A stretch of DNA of 64,000 nucleotides from an uncultured Psychrosphaera sp. Lineage in GTDB: Bacteria > Pseudomonadota > Gammaproteobacteria > Enterobacterales > Alteromonadaceae. The DNA lies in NCBI RefSeq assembly GCF_947500655.1, contig NZ_CANMSK010000006.1:116221-180220 (forward strand). The letters are read 5' to 3'. Shown here piece by piece: positions 1 through 8,955 of this stretch. The notes beneath the pieces are model-generated. The model searched no databases, was not told the DNA's origin, and saw nothing but the letters and a program-made list of their open reading frames with translations. Position numbers and translations under genes: made by a program. Positions within the stretch are counted from its first letter, which is position 1. Every line of letters starts with the position of its first letter.

Positions 1-1
1 C

Positions 2-484
2 TTCTCAGCTTATGATAATGTTTATTTCACGGGTGATGGTTGTAAGCGTGACGCTGACGGATATTACTGGATCACAGGGCGTGTAGATGACGTTCTTAAC
101 GTGTCAGGTCACAGGTTAGGTACCGCTGAAATTGAAAGTTCATTAGTTGCACACGAAAAAGTCGCAGAAGCAGCCGTTGTGGGTTATCCTCATGATATTA
201 AAGGCCAAGGTATTTATGTTTATATCACTCCTATATCTGGAACGGAAGTAACGGAAGAATTGACCAAGTCTATACGTGATTGGGTTCGTCACGACCTTAG
301 TCCTATAGCAACACCAGATATGATCCAGTGGACAAACGGTTTACCAAAAACCAGAAGTGGCAAGATCATGCGCCGTATATTAAGAAAAATTGCAGCTAAT
401 GATTATGCTCAACTGGGTGACACGTCTACTTTGGCCGATCCGACTGTGGTGGATTCCATCATAGAAAATCGACTAAACAGATGA
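2..484 (+). CDS. acs: Acetyl-CoA synthetase, C-terminal part (5' end outside window)
   Basis: Acs activates acetate to acetyl-CoA through an acetyl-adenylate in the cytoplasm. The frame is open from base 2, so the gene starts before the window; about 160 C-terminal residues are seen. The visible part holds the adenylate-forming hinge and C-terminal domain: TGDG, then [20 protein letters not shown], and near the end [11 protein letters not shown] with the lysine that is the usual catalytic and acetylation-controlled residue in this family. An internal GTG at 101 is not the start, because the conserved motif runs through it. The stop lies 4 nt before crbR, so the two are probably one transcript. 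Together with crbS and the symporter it forms an acetate-scavenging locus. Identification is secure; only the partial length limits it. Confidence 0.95.
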   Translation, partial: FSAYDNVYFTGDGCKRDADGYYWITGRVDDVLNVSGHRLGTAEIESSLVAHEKVAEAAVVGYPHDIKGQGIYVYITPISGTEVTEELTKSIRDWVRHDLSPIATPDMIQWTNGLPKTRSGKIMRRILRKIAANDYAQLGDTSTLADPTVVDSIIENRLNR

Positions 485-488
485 GTAT

Positions 489-1142
489 ATGGCTAACTTT
501 TTAATTGCAGACGACCATCCATTATTTCGTGAAGCGCTTATTGGCGCTTTACGAAGTCAATTTTCTGAGCTGAGTATTGTGGAGTCCGATTCACTTGAAT
601 CCACAATCCAGCAAATTGAAAACCACGATGACCTAGACCTAGTATTACTAGATTTACATATGCCTGGTAGCGGTGACTTATACGGCATTATTAGAATTAG
701 AGAAGATTACCCAGAATTACCAGTTGCGGTAATTTCTGGCTCAGATCAACTGGATATCATTTCAAAAGTCATGGGGTTTGGTGCAATGGGCTTTATTTCC
801 AAATCTTCATCATCCGTTCAAATCGCTCAAGCAATTAATAACATATTAGAAGGCGATACTTGGCTTCCTCCTGGCATTGAAAATCAAATTCAAGCGCTAT
901 CAAGCGATGATCTTAATTTAGCTAACCGAGTCGCGAAGCTAACGCCTCAGCAATATCGAGTTTTATATTTATTACATGAAGGTATGCTAAACAAACAAAT
1001 TGCTTACGAGCTTAATGTTACTGAAGCTACCATCAAAGCGCACATAACGGCAATATTCAAAAAGTTAGGAATTAACAATAGAACTCAAGCTGTATTACTT
1101 GCAGAAAAACTACAACTTGAGCCTAGTATTTCTAGCAAATAA
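489..1142 (+). CDS. crbR: CrbR-type LuxR/NarL-family response regulator
   Basis: This is a 217-residue response regulator with an N-terminal receiver domain (about 1-120) and a C-terminal LuxR-type helix-turn-helix (about 151-208). D8/D9 form the acidic pocket, D55 in LLDLHMPG is the phospho-acceptor and K105 is the conserved lysine. The HTH shows the typical LTPQQYRVL...NKQIAYEL...EATIKAH pattern. The ATG is 4 nt after the acs stop, indicating translational or operon coupling. Known relatives are CrbR of Vibrio and ErdR of Pseudomonas, which activate acs when phosphorylated by an SSS-domain hybrid kinase. That kinase type is encoded nearby (2305-5754, minus strand), so the pairing is a strong inference. 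DNA targets cannot be read from this window. Confidence 0.88.
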   Translation: MANFLIADDHPLFREALIGALRSQFSELSIVESDSLESTIQQIENHDDLDLVLLDLHMPGSGDLYGIIRIREDYPELPVAVISGSDQLDIISKVMGFGAMGFISKSSSSVQIAQAINNILEGDTWLPPGIENQIQALSSDDLNLANRVAKLTPQQYRVLYLLHEGMLNKQIAYELNVTEATIKAHITAIFKKLGINNRTQAVLLAEKLQLEPSISSK

Positions 1143-1332
1143 CTTTAACGATATAAATTTATGCTATTTCAACTTTAAATAGGATTTATGAGGTTCAATG
1201 GTATTTACTCAGCGACATTACAGTACAATAGTTTCAAGCGTGAGGGTTATACCGACGGCTACAATTTGTTACAATCGCAATATGAGCACTTGTAGCTCGA
1301 ATCTATTAATCTTATAAGAGTAAAATAACGTA

Positions 1333-1656
1333 ATGAACAAATTTTCAAATATTGCCGAATTAATTGAAGTTTACGAAGCAGAAATTAATGCGCTTAACGT
1401 TAATATTGCTACTTTAAAGAAAAAACCACAAAGCTTTAATGAACGTGTACTTTTTAATTATATTGATACGGGTAGCACAGGAAAAACTAAAGATTTTGTT
1501 AGAGCATTAGGCATAATGTCTGAACGTGGTTCATTATTTTCGTCCGCTGATGTAAGTAAATTAATCAAAGATGGTGCTGGAGATGTCTCTCCTGAGTTGT
1601 TATCGATAGCCAGAAAAGTCGTTGGAATGAAAAAAAGAAACGGTAAAGGTCAATAA
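1333..1656 (+). CDS. Small hypothetical protein, 107 aa
   Basis: I do not recognise a family. The 107-residue product is soluble-looking with no signal peptide. It has an N-terminal helical stretch (residues 1-40, Glu/Leu rich, possibly coiled) and a very basic C-terminus (VVGMKKRNGKGQ). The ATG follows AT-rich sequence containing ATAAGAG about 10 nt upstream, a plausible ribosome-binding site. It stands alone between crbR (191 nt gap) and a cold-shock gene. Codon use looks like that of its neighbours and the frame is clean, so it is probably a real gene of unknown function. Confidence 0.6.
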   Translation: MNKFSNIAELIEVYEAEINALNVNIATLKKKPQSFNERVLFNYIDTGSTGKTKDFVRALGIMSERGSLFSSADVSKLIKDGAGDVSPELLSIARKVVGMKKRNGKGQ

Positions 1657-1826
1657 TTTCATAATAATTGACAATAGTAGGCATTGTTTATCAGTTTGGT
1701 ATAGCCAAACAGCAATAAAAAATTTAAACTAGCTGAAGTTAGTTAATTGAATAAAATTCAAAGTCTGATTTGTAATGGTGATAACAAGTCAGAAATTTAT
1801 TTTTCACCGAAGAGAAAGAGAAAGTT

Positions 1827-2033
1827 ATGAGTAAAGGTACAGTTAAGTGGTTCAGCGCAGATAAAGGTTTCGGATTCATTACTCCTGAAGACGGAAGCAA
1901 AGATTTATTTGTTCACCATTCAGAAATTCAAGCAGGCGGTCAATTTGCAACATTAGACGACGGTCAAGCTGTTGAGTTTGAAGTTGGCCAAGGTCCTAAA
2001 GGCCCTTGTGCAAATAAAGTTGTTGCTCTTTAA
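1827..2033 (+). CDS. CspA-family cold-shock protein
   Basis: A single cold-shock domain of 68 residues, the usual size of the family. It carries RNP1 (KGFGFIT) and RNP2 (LFVHHSEI), the aromatic motifs that stack on single-stranded RNA or DNA, and begins with the typical MSKGTVKWF. Such proteins act as RNA chaperones or antiterminators. The ATG is preceded by a strong purine run (GAGAAAGAGAAAG). The roughly 170-nt upstream gap leaves room for the long 5' UTR that is common in this family; I cannot tell whether this copy is cold-induced or constitutive. A hairpin follows the stop. Which of the Csp paralogues it is cannot be decided. Confidence 0.93.
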   Translation: MSKGTVKWFSADKGFGFITPEDGSKDLFVHHSEIQAGGQFATLDDGQAVEFEVGQGPKGPCANKVVAL

Positions 2034-2051
2034 GCGATAACTCATAGGCTG

Positions 2052-2078
2052 GCTGATGCGCATAGCGCATTAGCTTTC
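2052..2078 (+). terminator. Possible terminator after the cold-shock gene
   Basis: A ten-pair stem (GCTGATGCGC / GCGCATTAGC, one G-U pair) with a 3-nt loop begins 19 nt after the csp stop. It is followed by only a short T run (TTTCC), so it is weaker than a standard intrinsic terminator. Confidence 0.5.
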
Positions 2079-2304
2079 CTATACTTCCCCACCCTAGATT
2101 GAATTTACACCTGCAGTAAAAAGTATCCGCCTTACAACAAAATACATTCCTAAAGAACTTAAATACAATCAACAAATAATTACACCACCTTTATTAGATT
2201 GCCTTTTTTAGAATATTTCTAGCTCTATAATTTTAGCTCCATACATTCAGTCATTCCCAAATTCATTAATACACAAGCCATTCAGCTTAAATCAACATCA
2301 GCTA

Positions 2305-5300
2305 TTACTGCTTTTGCACCAAACTTTTCAGCCAAGATTTTAATGCCGCTGGCTTTAATGGTTTTGGCATATAACGTACATCTAATTGTTTACACGTTTC
2401 TTTTAAGCTCTCTTCTTTAACTGCTGTTATTAAAGCCGCAGGAATGTCCAAATTCCAATGCGATCGAACTTGTTGTATTAATTCTAACCCTGAGGTTGTA
2501 GACGGTACTAATTGATAGTCAATTAATAGTGCATCTGGGCAAACGCATTCAGATAATTGTAAATACTCACTGAGTGCTTCAACACTAGAAAAACATAAAC
2601 AATGGCAGCTCCATTTCTCCAACAGAGACTTCATAGCATCTAAGTTTTGAATCTCATCATCAACACAAATAACATTTAAATGATTAAACTGACTAGATTC
2701 ATGTTGTGCAAATTTTGATGTTTCCGCAACGAGATTAGAGTCGCCCAATTGAATACTGACACCAAAGCAAGAACCTTTACCAAAGCGCGATGATAGTTTT
2801 ATTGGGCATTTAAGTTGTTCACTCATACGTTCAACAACACCTAAGCCTAATCCTAACCCTTTAATACTTCCGGTATGTGTGCGGTAAAAATCTTGAAAAA
2901 CATGTTGATGATCTGACTCTGAAATACCTTCTCCGGTATCCCAGACTTCAATTCTTATCGTTCCTTTTTTTTCATGCCTAATACCAATTAATACTTTACC
3001 TTCATTAGTATATTTAACTGCATTTGATAGAAAGTTTTGTAGTATTCTGCGCAAATAAGTTGCATCGCAATACACAACAACATCATGCCAATGCTCAATA
3101 AAGTGGATCCCCTTATCTTGGCATTGAGCTGAAATTTCATCACATAAAGAGCGTAATACGCTAGATAGTTTAAAATGAGTAAATGTGGGGACTAAAGCAC
3201 CTTGCTCTAATTTAGATATTTCCAACAAAGTCGCGAGTAAATCCTCCATTGCATATAATGACTGATCAACTTTATCTAAAGTTTGATGCTGGCTTTCGGT
3301 AAGTGAGTCTTCACTTAATGATGAAACATATAACCTTGCTGCATTTAATGGCTGCAATACGTCGTGACTCGCCAGTGCTAAAAATCGGGTTTTTGATGCA
3401 TTGGCTTGTTCGGCTTCTTGCTTAGCTAACCTTAATTCTTGGCTAATTTCACTTATTTGATCGACTCGACGTTTCACCTTATGCTCAAGGTTAATATTAG
3501 CGTCTTTTAATGCTTGTTCAGTTTCTATAAAACTGGTGATGTCATTAAAACTTGTTACAAAACCACCATTAGGCAAGGGGTTTCCAACCATTTCAATCAC
3601 ACGACCGTCTGAGCGTCTACGGATAAAACTATGTGTTTGGCTGCTTTGTAAATGTGATAAACGCTTATTTACTAATTCATCAATTTCGCCATGACCGCAC
3701 TCACCTCTTAATGCATTAAATTGGATCAAGTTTTTTACCGGCAATCCAACTTTTACCATAGATTTAGGATAATCAAATAACTCTAAATATTGCTTATTCC
3801 AAGCCACCAAATTTAAGTCTTTATCTATGACACTAATACCCTGGCTTAAATTTTCTAATGAACTAAATAGAATGGCTTGATTAGTTTTTAATGCCATCGT
3901 GGTATCGTCAAAGAAGTTCACAACATCTTCAACATCTAATTGTTTACCGGAGAGAACTATATTAACCAACGACTGAGCAGAAGAAGCGCCTAACACCCCA
4001 GCCAACATCCGTTCACAATATTCGACAAAGTGATGTGTTAATTCTTCAGTGTCTTTTAATTTAACAACTTTGGAACCTTCTTTAATCGCTAGCTCTTCTT
4101 GGTCTTGTTCATATTCCAGTAATAGTTGTTCACATCGACCATTACCTAAAAAGGTCATCAGCAAATCAGTTAAATCTTTTACGCTTGCGCTAGTATGCAC
4201 CAACCTTTGTTTAGCAATCGGAACTTTAACATTTGGGTGCACAAACGCTGCGGCCTGAATTTTATCAATTAATCGTTCTTTGGCCATTAACGAAAATGCA
4301 TAATAAGCCAAACAATTCACTATTAAACTTATGATCACGCCTTGGCTAATTATCCCACTATGTTGTGATACATCACTCGCTGACGCAAGTGGCATAAGTA
4401 GAAACATCAACCAACTTAAGAAACCAAGTGTTAAACCAGCGTAAACCCCATTAGCGTGACCTTTTCGCCAATATAAGCCACCAATAATAGCGGGTAATAA
4501 TTGGATCACTAAAGAAAAGGCAATAAGGCCAATACTGTGTAACGAGGTTTGATTTGCCCAAGATAAATAATAGGCGTAAGACAAGAGTAAAATGGCACCA
4601 ATAGTAAACTGTCGTAAAGGAACAACTTTAAATTTGTACATTCCTTGATCTAGTATTTGGTGGCTATCACGTTTTAATAGTAACGGCATAAATACATCAT
4701 TTGTGATCATTGTACTTAAGGTTAGTGTCGCGACAATGATCATGGCACTAGCAGCCGATATACCACCTAAGAAAACAAATATAGTTGCCCAATGACTATT
4801 AACGTACATTGGTAATTCCATTGTGAAAATATCTTTATTAACACCTGTATCTAATAAAAAATAATGACCCGCTAGGGCAATAGGAATAATCGCAGCTGCT
4901 GTTAATACTAGATATAAAGGAAATAACCAACGCGCTGTTTGTAAGTTTTTTGAATCGCTGTTGTCCACCACCATGACATGAAACTGCCTTGGTAAACATA
5001 ATATTGCAGCGCCAGCCATAAAGGTTTGTACAATAAAATCTAAGCTAAAAAATCGGTCTGTAGTCCAAATCGATTCAGGCATAGCAGGTAAATCAGCAAT
5101 TTCTATTTGATCAAATAACGTTAATGCTATCCAAGCAGAAACCACTAAACCGAGTAGCTTAAATAAAGATTCAAACGCAATGGCAAAAATAAGTCCAGAG
5201 CGATACTCAGTAACATCCGCTTTCCTTGCTCCATATAAAATAGCGAATAAAGCAATTAATAATGCCGCTAAAAATGCTGAAGTATATTCAATACCAGTCA

Positions 5301-5754
5301 CACTATCGTTTACTAAAGTAAGAGCTGAAAAACTCGCGTTAATGGCTTTAAGTTGTAATGCAATATAAGGAATGATGGCCAAAGTCGCGATAACAGTGAC
5401 AATAAGCGCCGTTTGCTGACGTTTGCCATAACGAGCTGAAATAAAGTCAGCAATGGACGTTAAATTTTGTTTTTTAGATACTTGAACTAATTTGGCTAAT
5501 ATAGGATAACCAAATAACATCAATAAAATAGGGCCTAAAAGAATTGGTAAAAACTGCCAACCATCAGTAGATGCTGTGCCTACAGCTCCAAAGTAAGTCC
5601 AACTAGAACAGTATATGCCCAGCGCAAATGCGTAAATGATAGGATGATGAGTGATCTTTTGTGATAACGGATTGTTAGTTCTGTCGCCCCATCGAGCTAT
5701 TAAGAACATTATCCCTGCATATATAGCTGAAACTATAATTATCACTGCTGTCAT
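2305..5754 (-). CDS. crbS: CrbS/MxtR-type hybrid sensor histidine kinase with sodium/solute symporter domain
   Basis: An 1149-residue membrane sensor. Residues 1 to about 490 are a multi-helix sodium:solute symporter (SSS) module. A STAC-like linker follows, then a PAS domain (around 645-755), a coiled coil, a HisKA domain with the phospho-accepting H797 in ALASHDVLQPLN, an ATPase domain (SNAVKYT, DTGEGI and GLGLGVV boxes) and a C-terminal receiver domain with D1079 in LLIDYQL. This order is the hallmark of CrbS (Vibrio) and MxtR (Pseudomonas), which with CrbR/ErdR drive the acetate switch. The transported or sensed ligand is not settled by sequence. It lies 64 nt downstream of the exonuclease gene on the same strand, so it may be the last gene of a three-gene operon. 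Confidence 0.9.
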   Translation of the reverse strand: MTAVIIIVSAIYAGIMFLIARWGDRTNNPLSQKITHHPIIYAFALGIYCSSWTYFGAVGTASTDGWQFLPILLGPILLMLFGYPILAKLVQVSKKQNLTSIADFISARYGKRQQTALIVTVIATLAIIPYIALQLKAINASFSALTLVNDSVTGIEYTSAFLAALLIALFAILYGARKADVTEYRSGLIFAIAFESLFKLLGLVVSAWIALTLFDQIEIADLPAMPESIWTTDRFFSLDFIVQTFMAGAAILCLPRQFHVMVVDNSDSKNLQTARWLFPLYLVLTAAAIIPIALAGHYFLLDTGVNKDIFTMELPMYVNSHWATIFVFLGGISAASAMIIVATLTLSTMITNDVFMPLLLKRDSHQILDQGMYKFKVVPLRQFTIGAILLLSYAYYLSWANQTSLHSIGLIAFSLVIQLLPAIIGGLYWRKGHANGVYAGLTLGFLSWLMFLLMPLASASDVSQHSGIISQGVIISLIVNCLAYYAFSLMAKERLIDKIQAAAFVHPNVKVPIAKQRLVHTSASVKDLTDLLMTFLGNGRCEQLLLEYEQDQEELAIKEGSKVVKLKDTEELTHHFVEYCERMLAGVLGASSAQSLVNIVLSGKQLDVEDVVNFFDDTTMALKTNQAILFSSLENLSQGISVIDKDLNLVAWNKQYLELFDYPKSMVKVGLPVKNLIQFNALRGECGHGEIDELVNKRLSHLQSSQTHSFIRRRSDGRVIEMVGNPLPNGGFVTSFNDITSFIETEQALKDANINLEHKVKRRVDQISEISQELRLAKQEAEQANASKTRFLALASHDVLQPLNAARLYVSSLSEDSLTESQHQTLDKVDQSLYAMEDLLATLLEISKLEQGALVPTFTHFKLSSVLRSLCDEISAQCQDKGIHFIEHWHDVVVYCDATYLRRILQNFLSNAVKYTNEGKVLIGIRHEKKGTIRIEVWDTGEGISESDHQHVFQDFYRTHTGSIKGLGLGLGVVERMSEQLKCPIKLSSRFGKGSCFGVSIQLGDSNLVAETSKFAQHESSQFNHLNVICVDDEIQNLDAMKSLLEKWSCHCLCFSSVEALSEYLQLSECVCPDALLIDYQLVPSTTSGLELIQQVRSHWNLDIPAALITAVKEESLKETCKQLDVRYMPKPLKPAALKSWLKSLVQKQ

Positions 5755-5818
5755 TAATTTTCCCTTATGCGTTATCTACACAGTACTATTTTCGTTACTG
5801 CAACATTTAAGTAAGCTA

Positions 5819-6523
5819 CTAAATTAACACATCTTTTAATTGCATTCTGTTTGCTTTTTTCTCATCGATCATAGTCAAATACAACTCTGCTGTTGCGATT
5901 GCATCTGACAATGCATGATGTTGTTGATAAAAAGGTAATTTGGCTCGCTTTCGTAAATTAGCTAAGGTTAAATCTTGTGGTTCAAAAGGAAGGCCTCGAC
6001 GATTAAATGCTTTATTAGCTAACACCAAAGTATCTATCATAGGTAATACAGGTGCGACACCATACAACTTTATGCAAGCTTCATTAATAAACTCACGTTC
6101 TATTTTATTAAAATGCACCAACATCACCTTACCTGCAATAAGCTTTAAAAACTCATCCATGACTTGCCTAAGGGATGAGCCTTTTTGACATTCAGAATCA
6201 GTAATTGTATGGATAGTGACATTCTCTGCATCAAGCGCTTGATCTATAGCAATGATCTCATGAAAACTTGAGCCAAGTTGAATTTGGCTATGGGACATAT
6301 TTACGCAGCCAATACTCAATAACTTATCTTTTGTTGCATCTAAACCTGTTGTTTCAAAATCTACAGAAACAATATCAACTGACGACAATTTAGCATTCAA
6401 CGCTGGCATTGGAACTGATAAAAAATCATAAAGACCGTTATCTTTTGATAAACGGTGTAATAAAGATAATCGTACTTTTTCATACTTACGATTTGCCGGA
6501 GTTAACAACCAACCTAAAGGCAT
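5819..6523 (-). CDS. DnaQ-like (DEDDh) 3'-5' exonuclease
   Basis: A 234-residue protein with the DEDDh exonuclease fold. Exo I is VDFETTGL with D55 and E57; Exo II lies in the MLVHFNKIEREFI region; Exo III is HHALSDAIATAELY with the HxAxxD catalytic His and Asp. It resembles the epsilon subunit of DNA polymerase III but is encoded beside an acetate-locus nucleotidyltransferase, as in other Alteromonadales, Vibrio and Pseudomonas genomes. The true polymerase proofreader is therefore presumably elsewhere. Its ATG overlaps the stop of the upstream gene by one base (TAATG), indicating translational coupling. Substrate and role in acetate regulation are unknown. Confidence 0.88.
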   Translation of the reverse strand: MPLGWLLTPANRKYEKVRLSLLHRLSKDNGLYDFLSVPMPALNAKLSSVDIVSVDFETTGLDATKDKLLSIGCVNMSHSQIQLGSSFHEIIAIDQALDAENVTIHTITDSECQKGSSLRQVMDEFLKLIAGKVMLVHFNKIEREFINEACIKLYGVAPVLPMIDTLVLANKAFNRRGLPFEPQDLTLANLRKRAKLPFYQQHHALSDAIATAELYLTMIDEKKANRMQLKDVLI

Positions 6524-8394
6524 TAGAGAACCGCCTGCCTTGCATCTTGCAAGGTTTTAATAACTTTAAATGCGTCTTTTAAATATGTACGTTCAAGACG
6601 AGAAATATCCCCAGGCGATAAATAATTATTAACCGGCAAACCCGCCAAACTTTTTTTCAAATATAAACCTAGTTTTAATTGAACCAAAAATTCAAATGCA
6701 TCAATCAAACTAAGTGCCGATGAACGACTCACAACACTATTACCCGTTTTCATTTCTGCCACTTTTTGTAGTCTGCCTATTGTGCAAGTTTCTTCTATTC
6801 CAAGTGCTAAAGCATAAATACGCGCTAAGTCTACGATGGGAGCAATCGCATTATGTTTTAAGTCCATGGTTGATTTATTATCACCACTTTGAATTAATAC
6901 AAAATCCCTAATAAAGCCTAACGGGGGTCTATGTGCTTGCATATTCTTACTTAAATGTGCCAAAAACAATGTGCTTTTAGTGGTTTTGCTCAGCACGTAT
7001 TTTTTTATGTCACTAATTAAACTAACTTCGCCATACACAAAACTTAAATCAAAAAAGATACTAGAATTTAATAAAGCTTGTGGTGATGGGGTATCAATCC
7101 AAGCTCGAAAGTAATCAAGCCATACCTTTTGGGTTTGACGCCACTTAATATTGCTGGCCATAACATTACCAGGACAATACACAAAACCACAAAGGTTCAA
7201 GCCATCACAGACAAAATTGGCTAACTTTTTAAACCAATCAAAATGCTCAGGTAAGGCTTTATCACTAATGATCAAACCATTATCTTGATCCGAATACGCT
7301 AACTGCTCTTGCCTCGCTAAAGAGCCTGCCGAAAACCAAGCAAATGGAACCGGAGCTTGGCCTAACTCTTCTTGCCCCAACTCTATAAGTCTTACCGTAA
7401 GTGCTTTTGATAATGCGCTAATGCTCTTACCTATTTGTAATCCTGCTATGCCTAACTTAGTCATTTTCAATTGTACGTCAGGTAGCATTACACCGACTTT
7501 GACTAACTCATCCACCGTTTTAGCTCGGCGGATGACACTGATAAGATGCGCGGCATTTTGCGCTTCTTTGTGCATTAAGTCGGTAATGGTGATAACACCA
7601 TGTAGCTGACTATTTTTAGTAACAAGTAAGTGATGAATATTCTTATCCATCATCATAATGAGTCCATCAAAAGCAATACTATTAGCATCTATGCTGTAAA
7701 GATCTTTGGTCATGATCTCACTAACTTTGGTGTTATACGGTAAACCTTCCGCAACACAACGCACACGAATATCTCTATCTGTGACTATACCCAAGTCTTC
7801 GATAGCAATTGAATTTTCTTGTTTTAAAACAACTAGACTGGAGTAGCCTAAACGAGTCATTTTTTCAGCGGCTTGTTGAACCGTCTCATCTTGCAAAATG
7901 GTTGCGGCTTGTTTGGAAATTAAATCACCAATCAAAGTATTATTTAACGGAGATGCATTTATTTCAGTAGCATGCTGGCTAATAATTGTTTGTTTAAGTC
8001 TTGTCTCATGTGAGGCAGTTAAAAACTGTATAACACTTGGATATTCGTCCACGGCAGATAAAATATCATCAAGCTTCAAGCAATAGACTAAGGCATCCTC
8101 TTCTACTACTAAGGTTGAGTTATTGTTTAAAATTAACTGACGGCATAAATCACCTTCACCGTATTTTTCAATGGTACTTGTTTCATTATTTATGCAGGTT
8201 CGTTTTACCAAAATGCCTTTTTTAATCAGTAATATAGTATCTTGCAACTCGTCATTATCTGTGAGCACTTGACCTGCTGTTACATAAGTAATAGTTATGT
8301 TTTTAGTTAATTCTTGCAAGACTTGTTTGGGCAAAATATCAAATGGAGGGATTTGTTGAACAAACATGACATGTTCTATTAACTCGCTATTCAT
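6523..8394 (-). CDS. cNMP-binding / CBS / DUF294 putative nucleotidyltransferase
   Basis: A 623-residue cytoplasmic protein. The N-terminal domain (about 1-140) resembles a cyclic-nucleotide-binding fold. Two CBS motifs follow (about 155-285), which usually bind adenine nucleotides. Then comes a DUF294 nucleotidyltransferase core with G357-S358 and the metal-binding D369 and D371 in SDQDNGLI, and a helical DUF294_C domain to the end. The architecture is homologous to GlnD-type nucleotidyltransferases, so protein or small-molecule nucleotidylylation controlled by nucleotide sensing is a reasonable inference but not shown. It is the first gene of a minus-strand set (this gene, exonuclease, crbS) and diverges from the DUF4212/symporter pair across a 309-nt gap. 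Confidence 0.88.
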   Translation of the reverse strand: MNSELIEHVMFVQQIPPFDILPKQVLQELTKNITITYVTAGQVLTDNDELQDTILLIKKGILVKRTCINNETSTIEKYGEGDLCRQLILNNNSTLVVEEDALVYCLKLDDILSAVDEYPSVIQFLTASHETRLKQTIISQHATEINASPLNNTLIGDLISKQAATILQDETVQQAAEKMTRLGYSSLVVLKQENSIAIEDLGIVTDRDIRVRCVAEGLPYNTKVSEIMTKDLYSIDANSIAFDGLIMMMDKNIHHLLVTKNSQLHGVITITDLMHKEAQNAAHLISVIRRAKTVDELVKVGVMLPDVQLKMTKLGIAGLQIGKSISALSKALTVRLIELGQEELGQAPVPFAWFSAGSLARQEQLAYSDQDNGLIISDKALPEHFDWFKKLANFVCDGLNLCGFVYCPGNVMASNIKWRQTQKVWLDYFRAWIDTPSPQALLNSSIFFDLSFVYGEVSLISDIKKYVLSKTTKSTLFLAHLSKNMQAHRPPLGFIRDFVLIQSGDNKSTMDLKHNAIAPIVDLARIYALALGIEETCTIGRLQKVAEMKTGNSVVSRSSALSLIDAFEFLVQLKLGLYLKKSLAGLPVNNYLSPGDISRLERTYLKDAFKVIKTLQDARQAVL

Positions 8395-8703
8395 CTCTTT
8401 CCCCTAAATCCATTCGAATTTGCAATTTCATTGCATATTAATTTTTACATGCTTTATTTTTAAAGGGTTAACGCTATTTTTACAAGATTTAAATCGCCTC
8501 TTTAGACTAAAGTTGAATACCGCATATGTGATCTCATTGTTAATGTAATTCTAGTTGGTTGGTGTATCAATGTTGTTGATAGTCTACGTGCTTAACTTTT
8601 ATGATTCGGCTTTAACAGGGTTAGCTTCTAAGAGTTTAGTTTCCATAACAATGATATATCAAATCTCCCTTTGCAATTAACAGAGATTAATTTGGAGTAA
8701 GTT
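8395..8703. promoter_or_regulatory. Divergent intergenic region of the acetate-transport locus
   Basis: This gap must contain the promoters for the minus-strand nucleotidyltransferase set and for the plus-strand symporter pair. I see no convincing -35/-10 pair. A TGTGA half-site lies at 8527-8531 without a good partner, so CRP control, known for acs/actP in E. coli, is only a possibility. Confidence 0.45.
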
Positions 8704-8955
8704 GTGGAAAATAAAACGTCATATTGGCAAGAAAATCTTCGCCTAATATTTATCTGCTTAATAATATGGTTTGTTGTGTCATTTGGTCTAGGCATTATGT
8801 TTGTCGAAGAACTTAACACAATACGATTAGGCGGTTACAAACTTGGATTTTGGTTCGCTCAACAAGGTTCTATCTATACTTTCTTAGGTCTTATTTTTTG
8901 GTATACCAAGAAAATGAATGACCTAGATAAAAAATATAATGTGGAGGAAGAATAA
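8704..8955 (+). CDS. DUF4212 small subunit of a sodium/solute symporter
   Basis: An 83-residue inner-membrane protein of the DUF4212 family, with two transmembrane helices (about 14-34 and 53-70) and short charged ends. Members almost always precede a large SSS permease and are taken to be its small subunit. The start is GTG at 8704, supported by TTGGAGTAA just upstream and by matching the family N-terminus. Its stop overlaps the ATG of the symporter by one base (TAATG), so the two are translationally coupled. Confidence 0.9.
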   Translation: MENKTSYWQENLRLIFICLIIWFVVSFGLGIMFVEELNTIRLGGYKLGFWFAQQGSIYTFLGLIFWYTKKMNDLDKKYNVEEE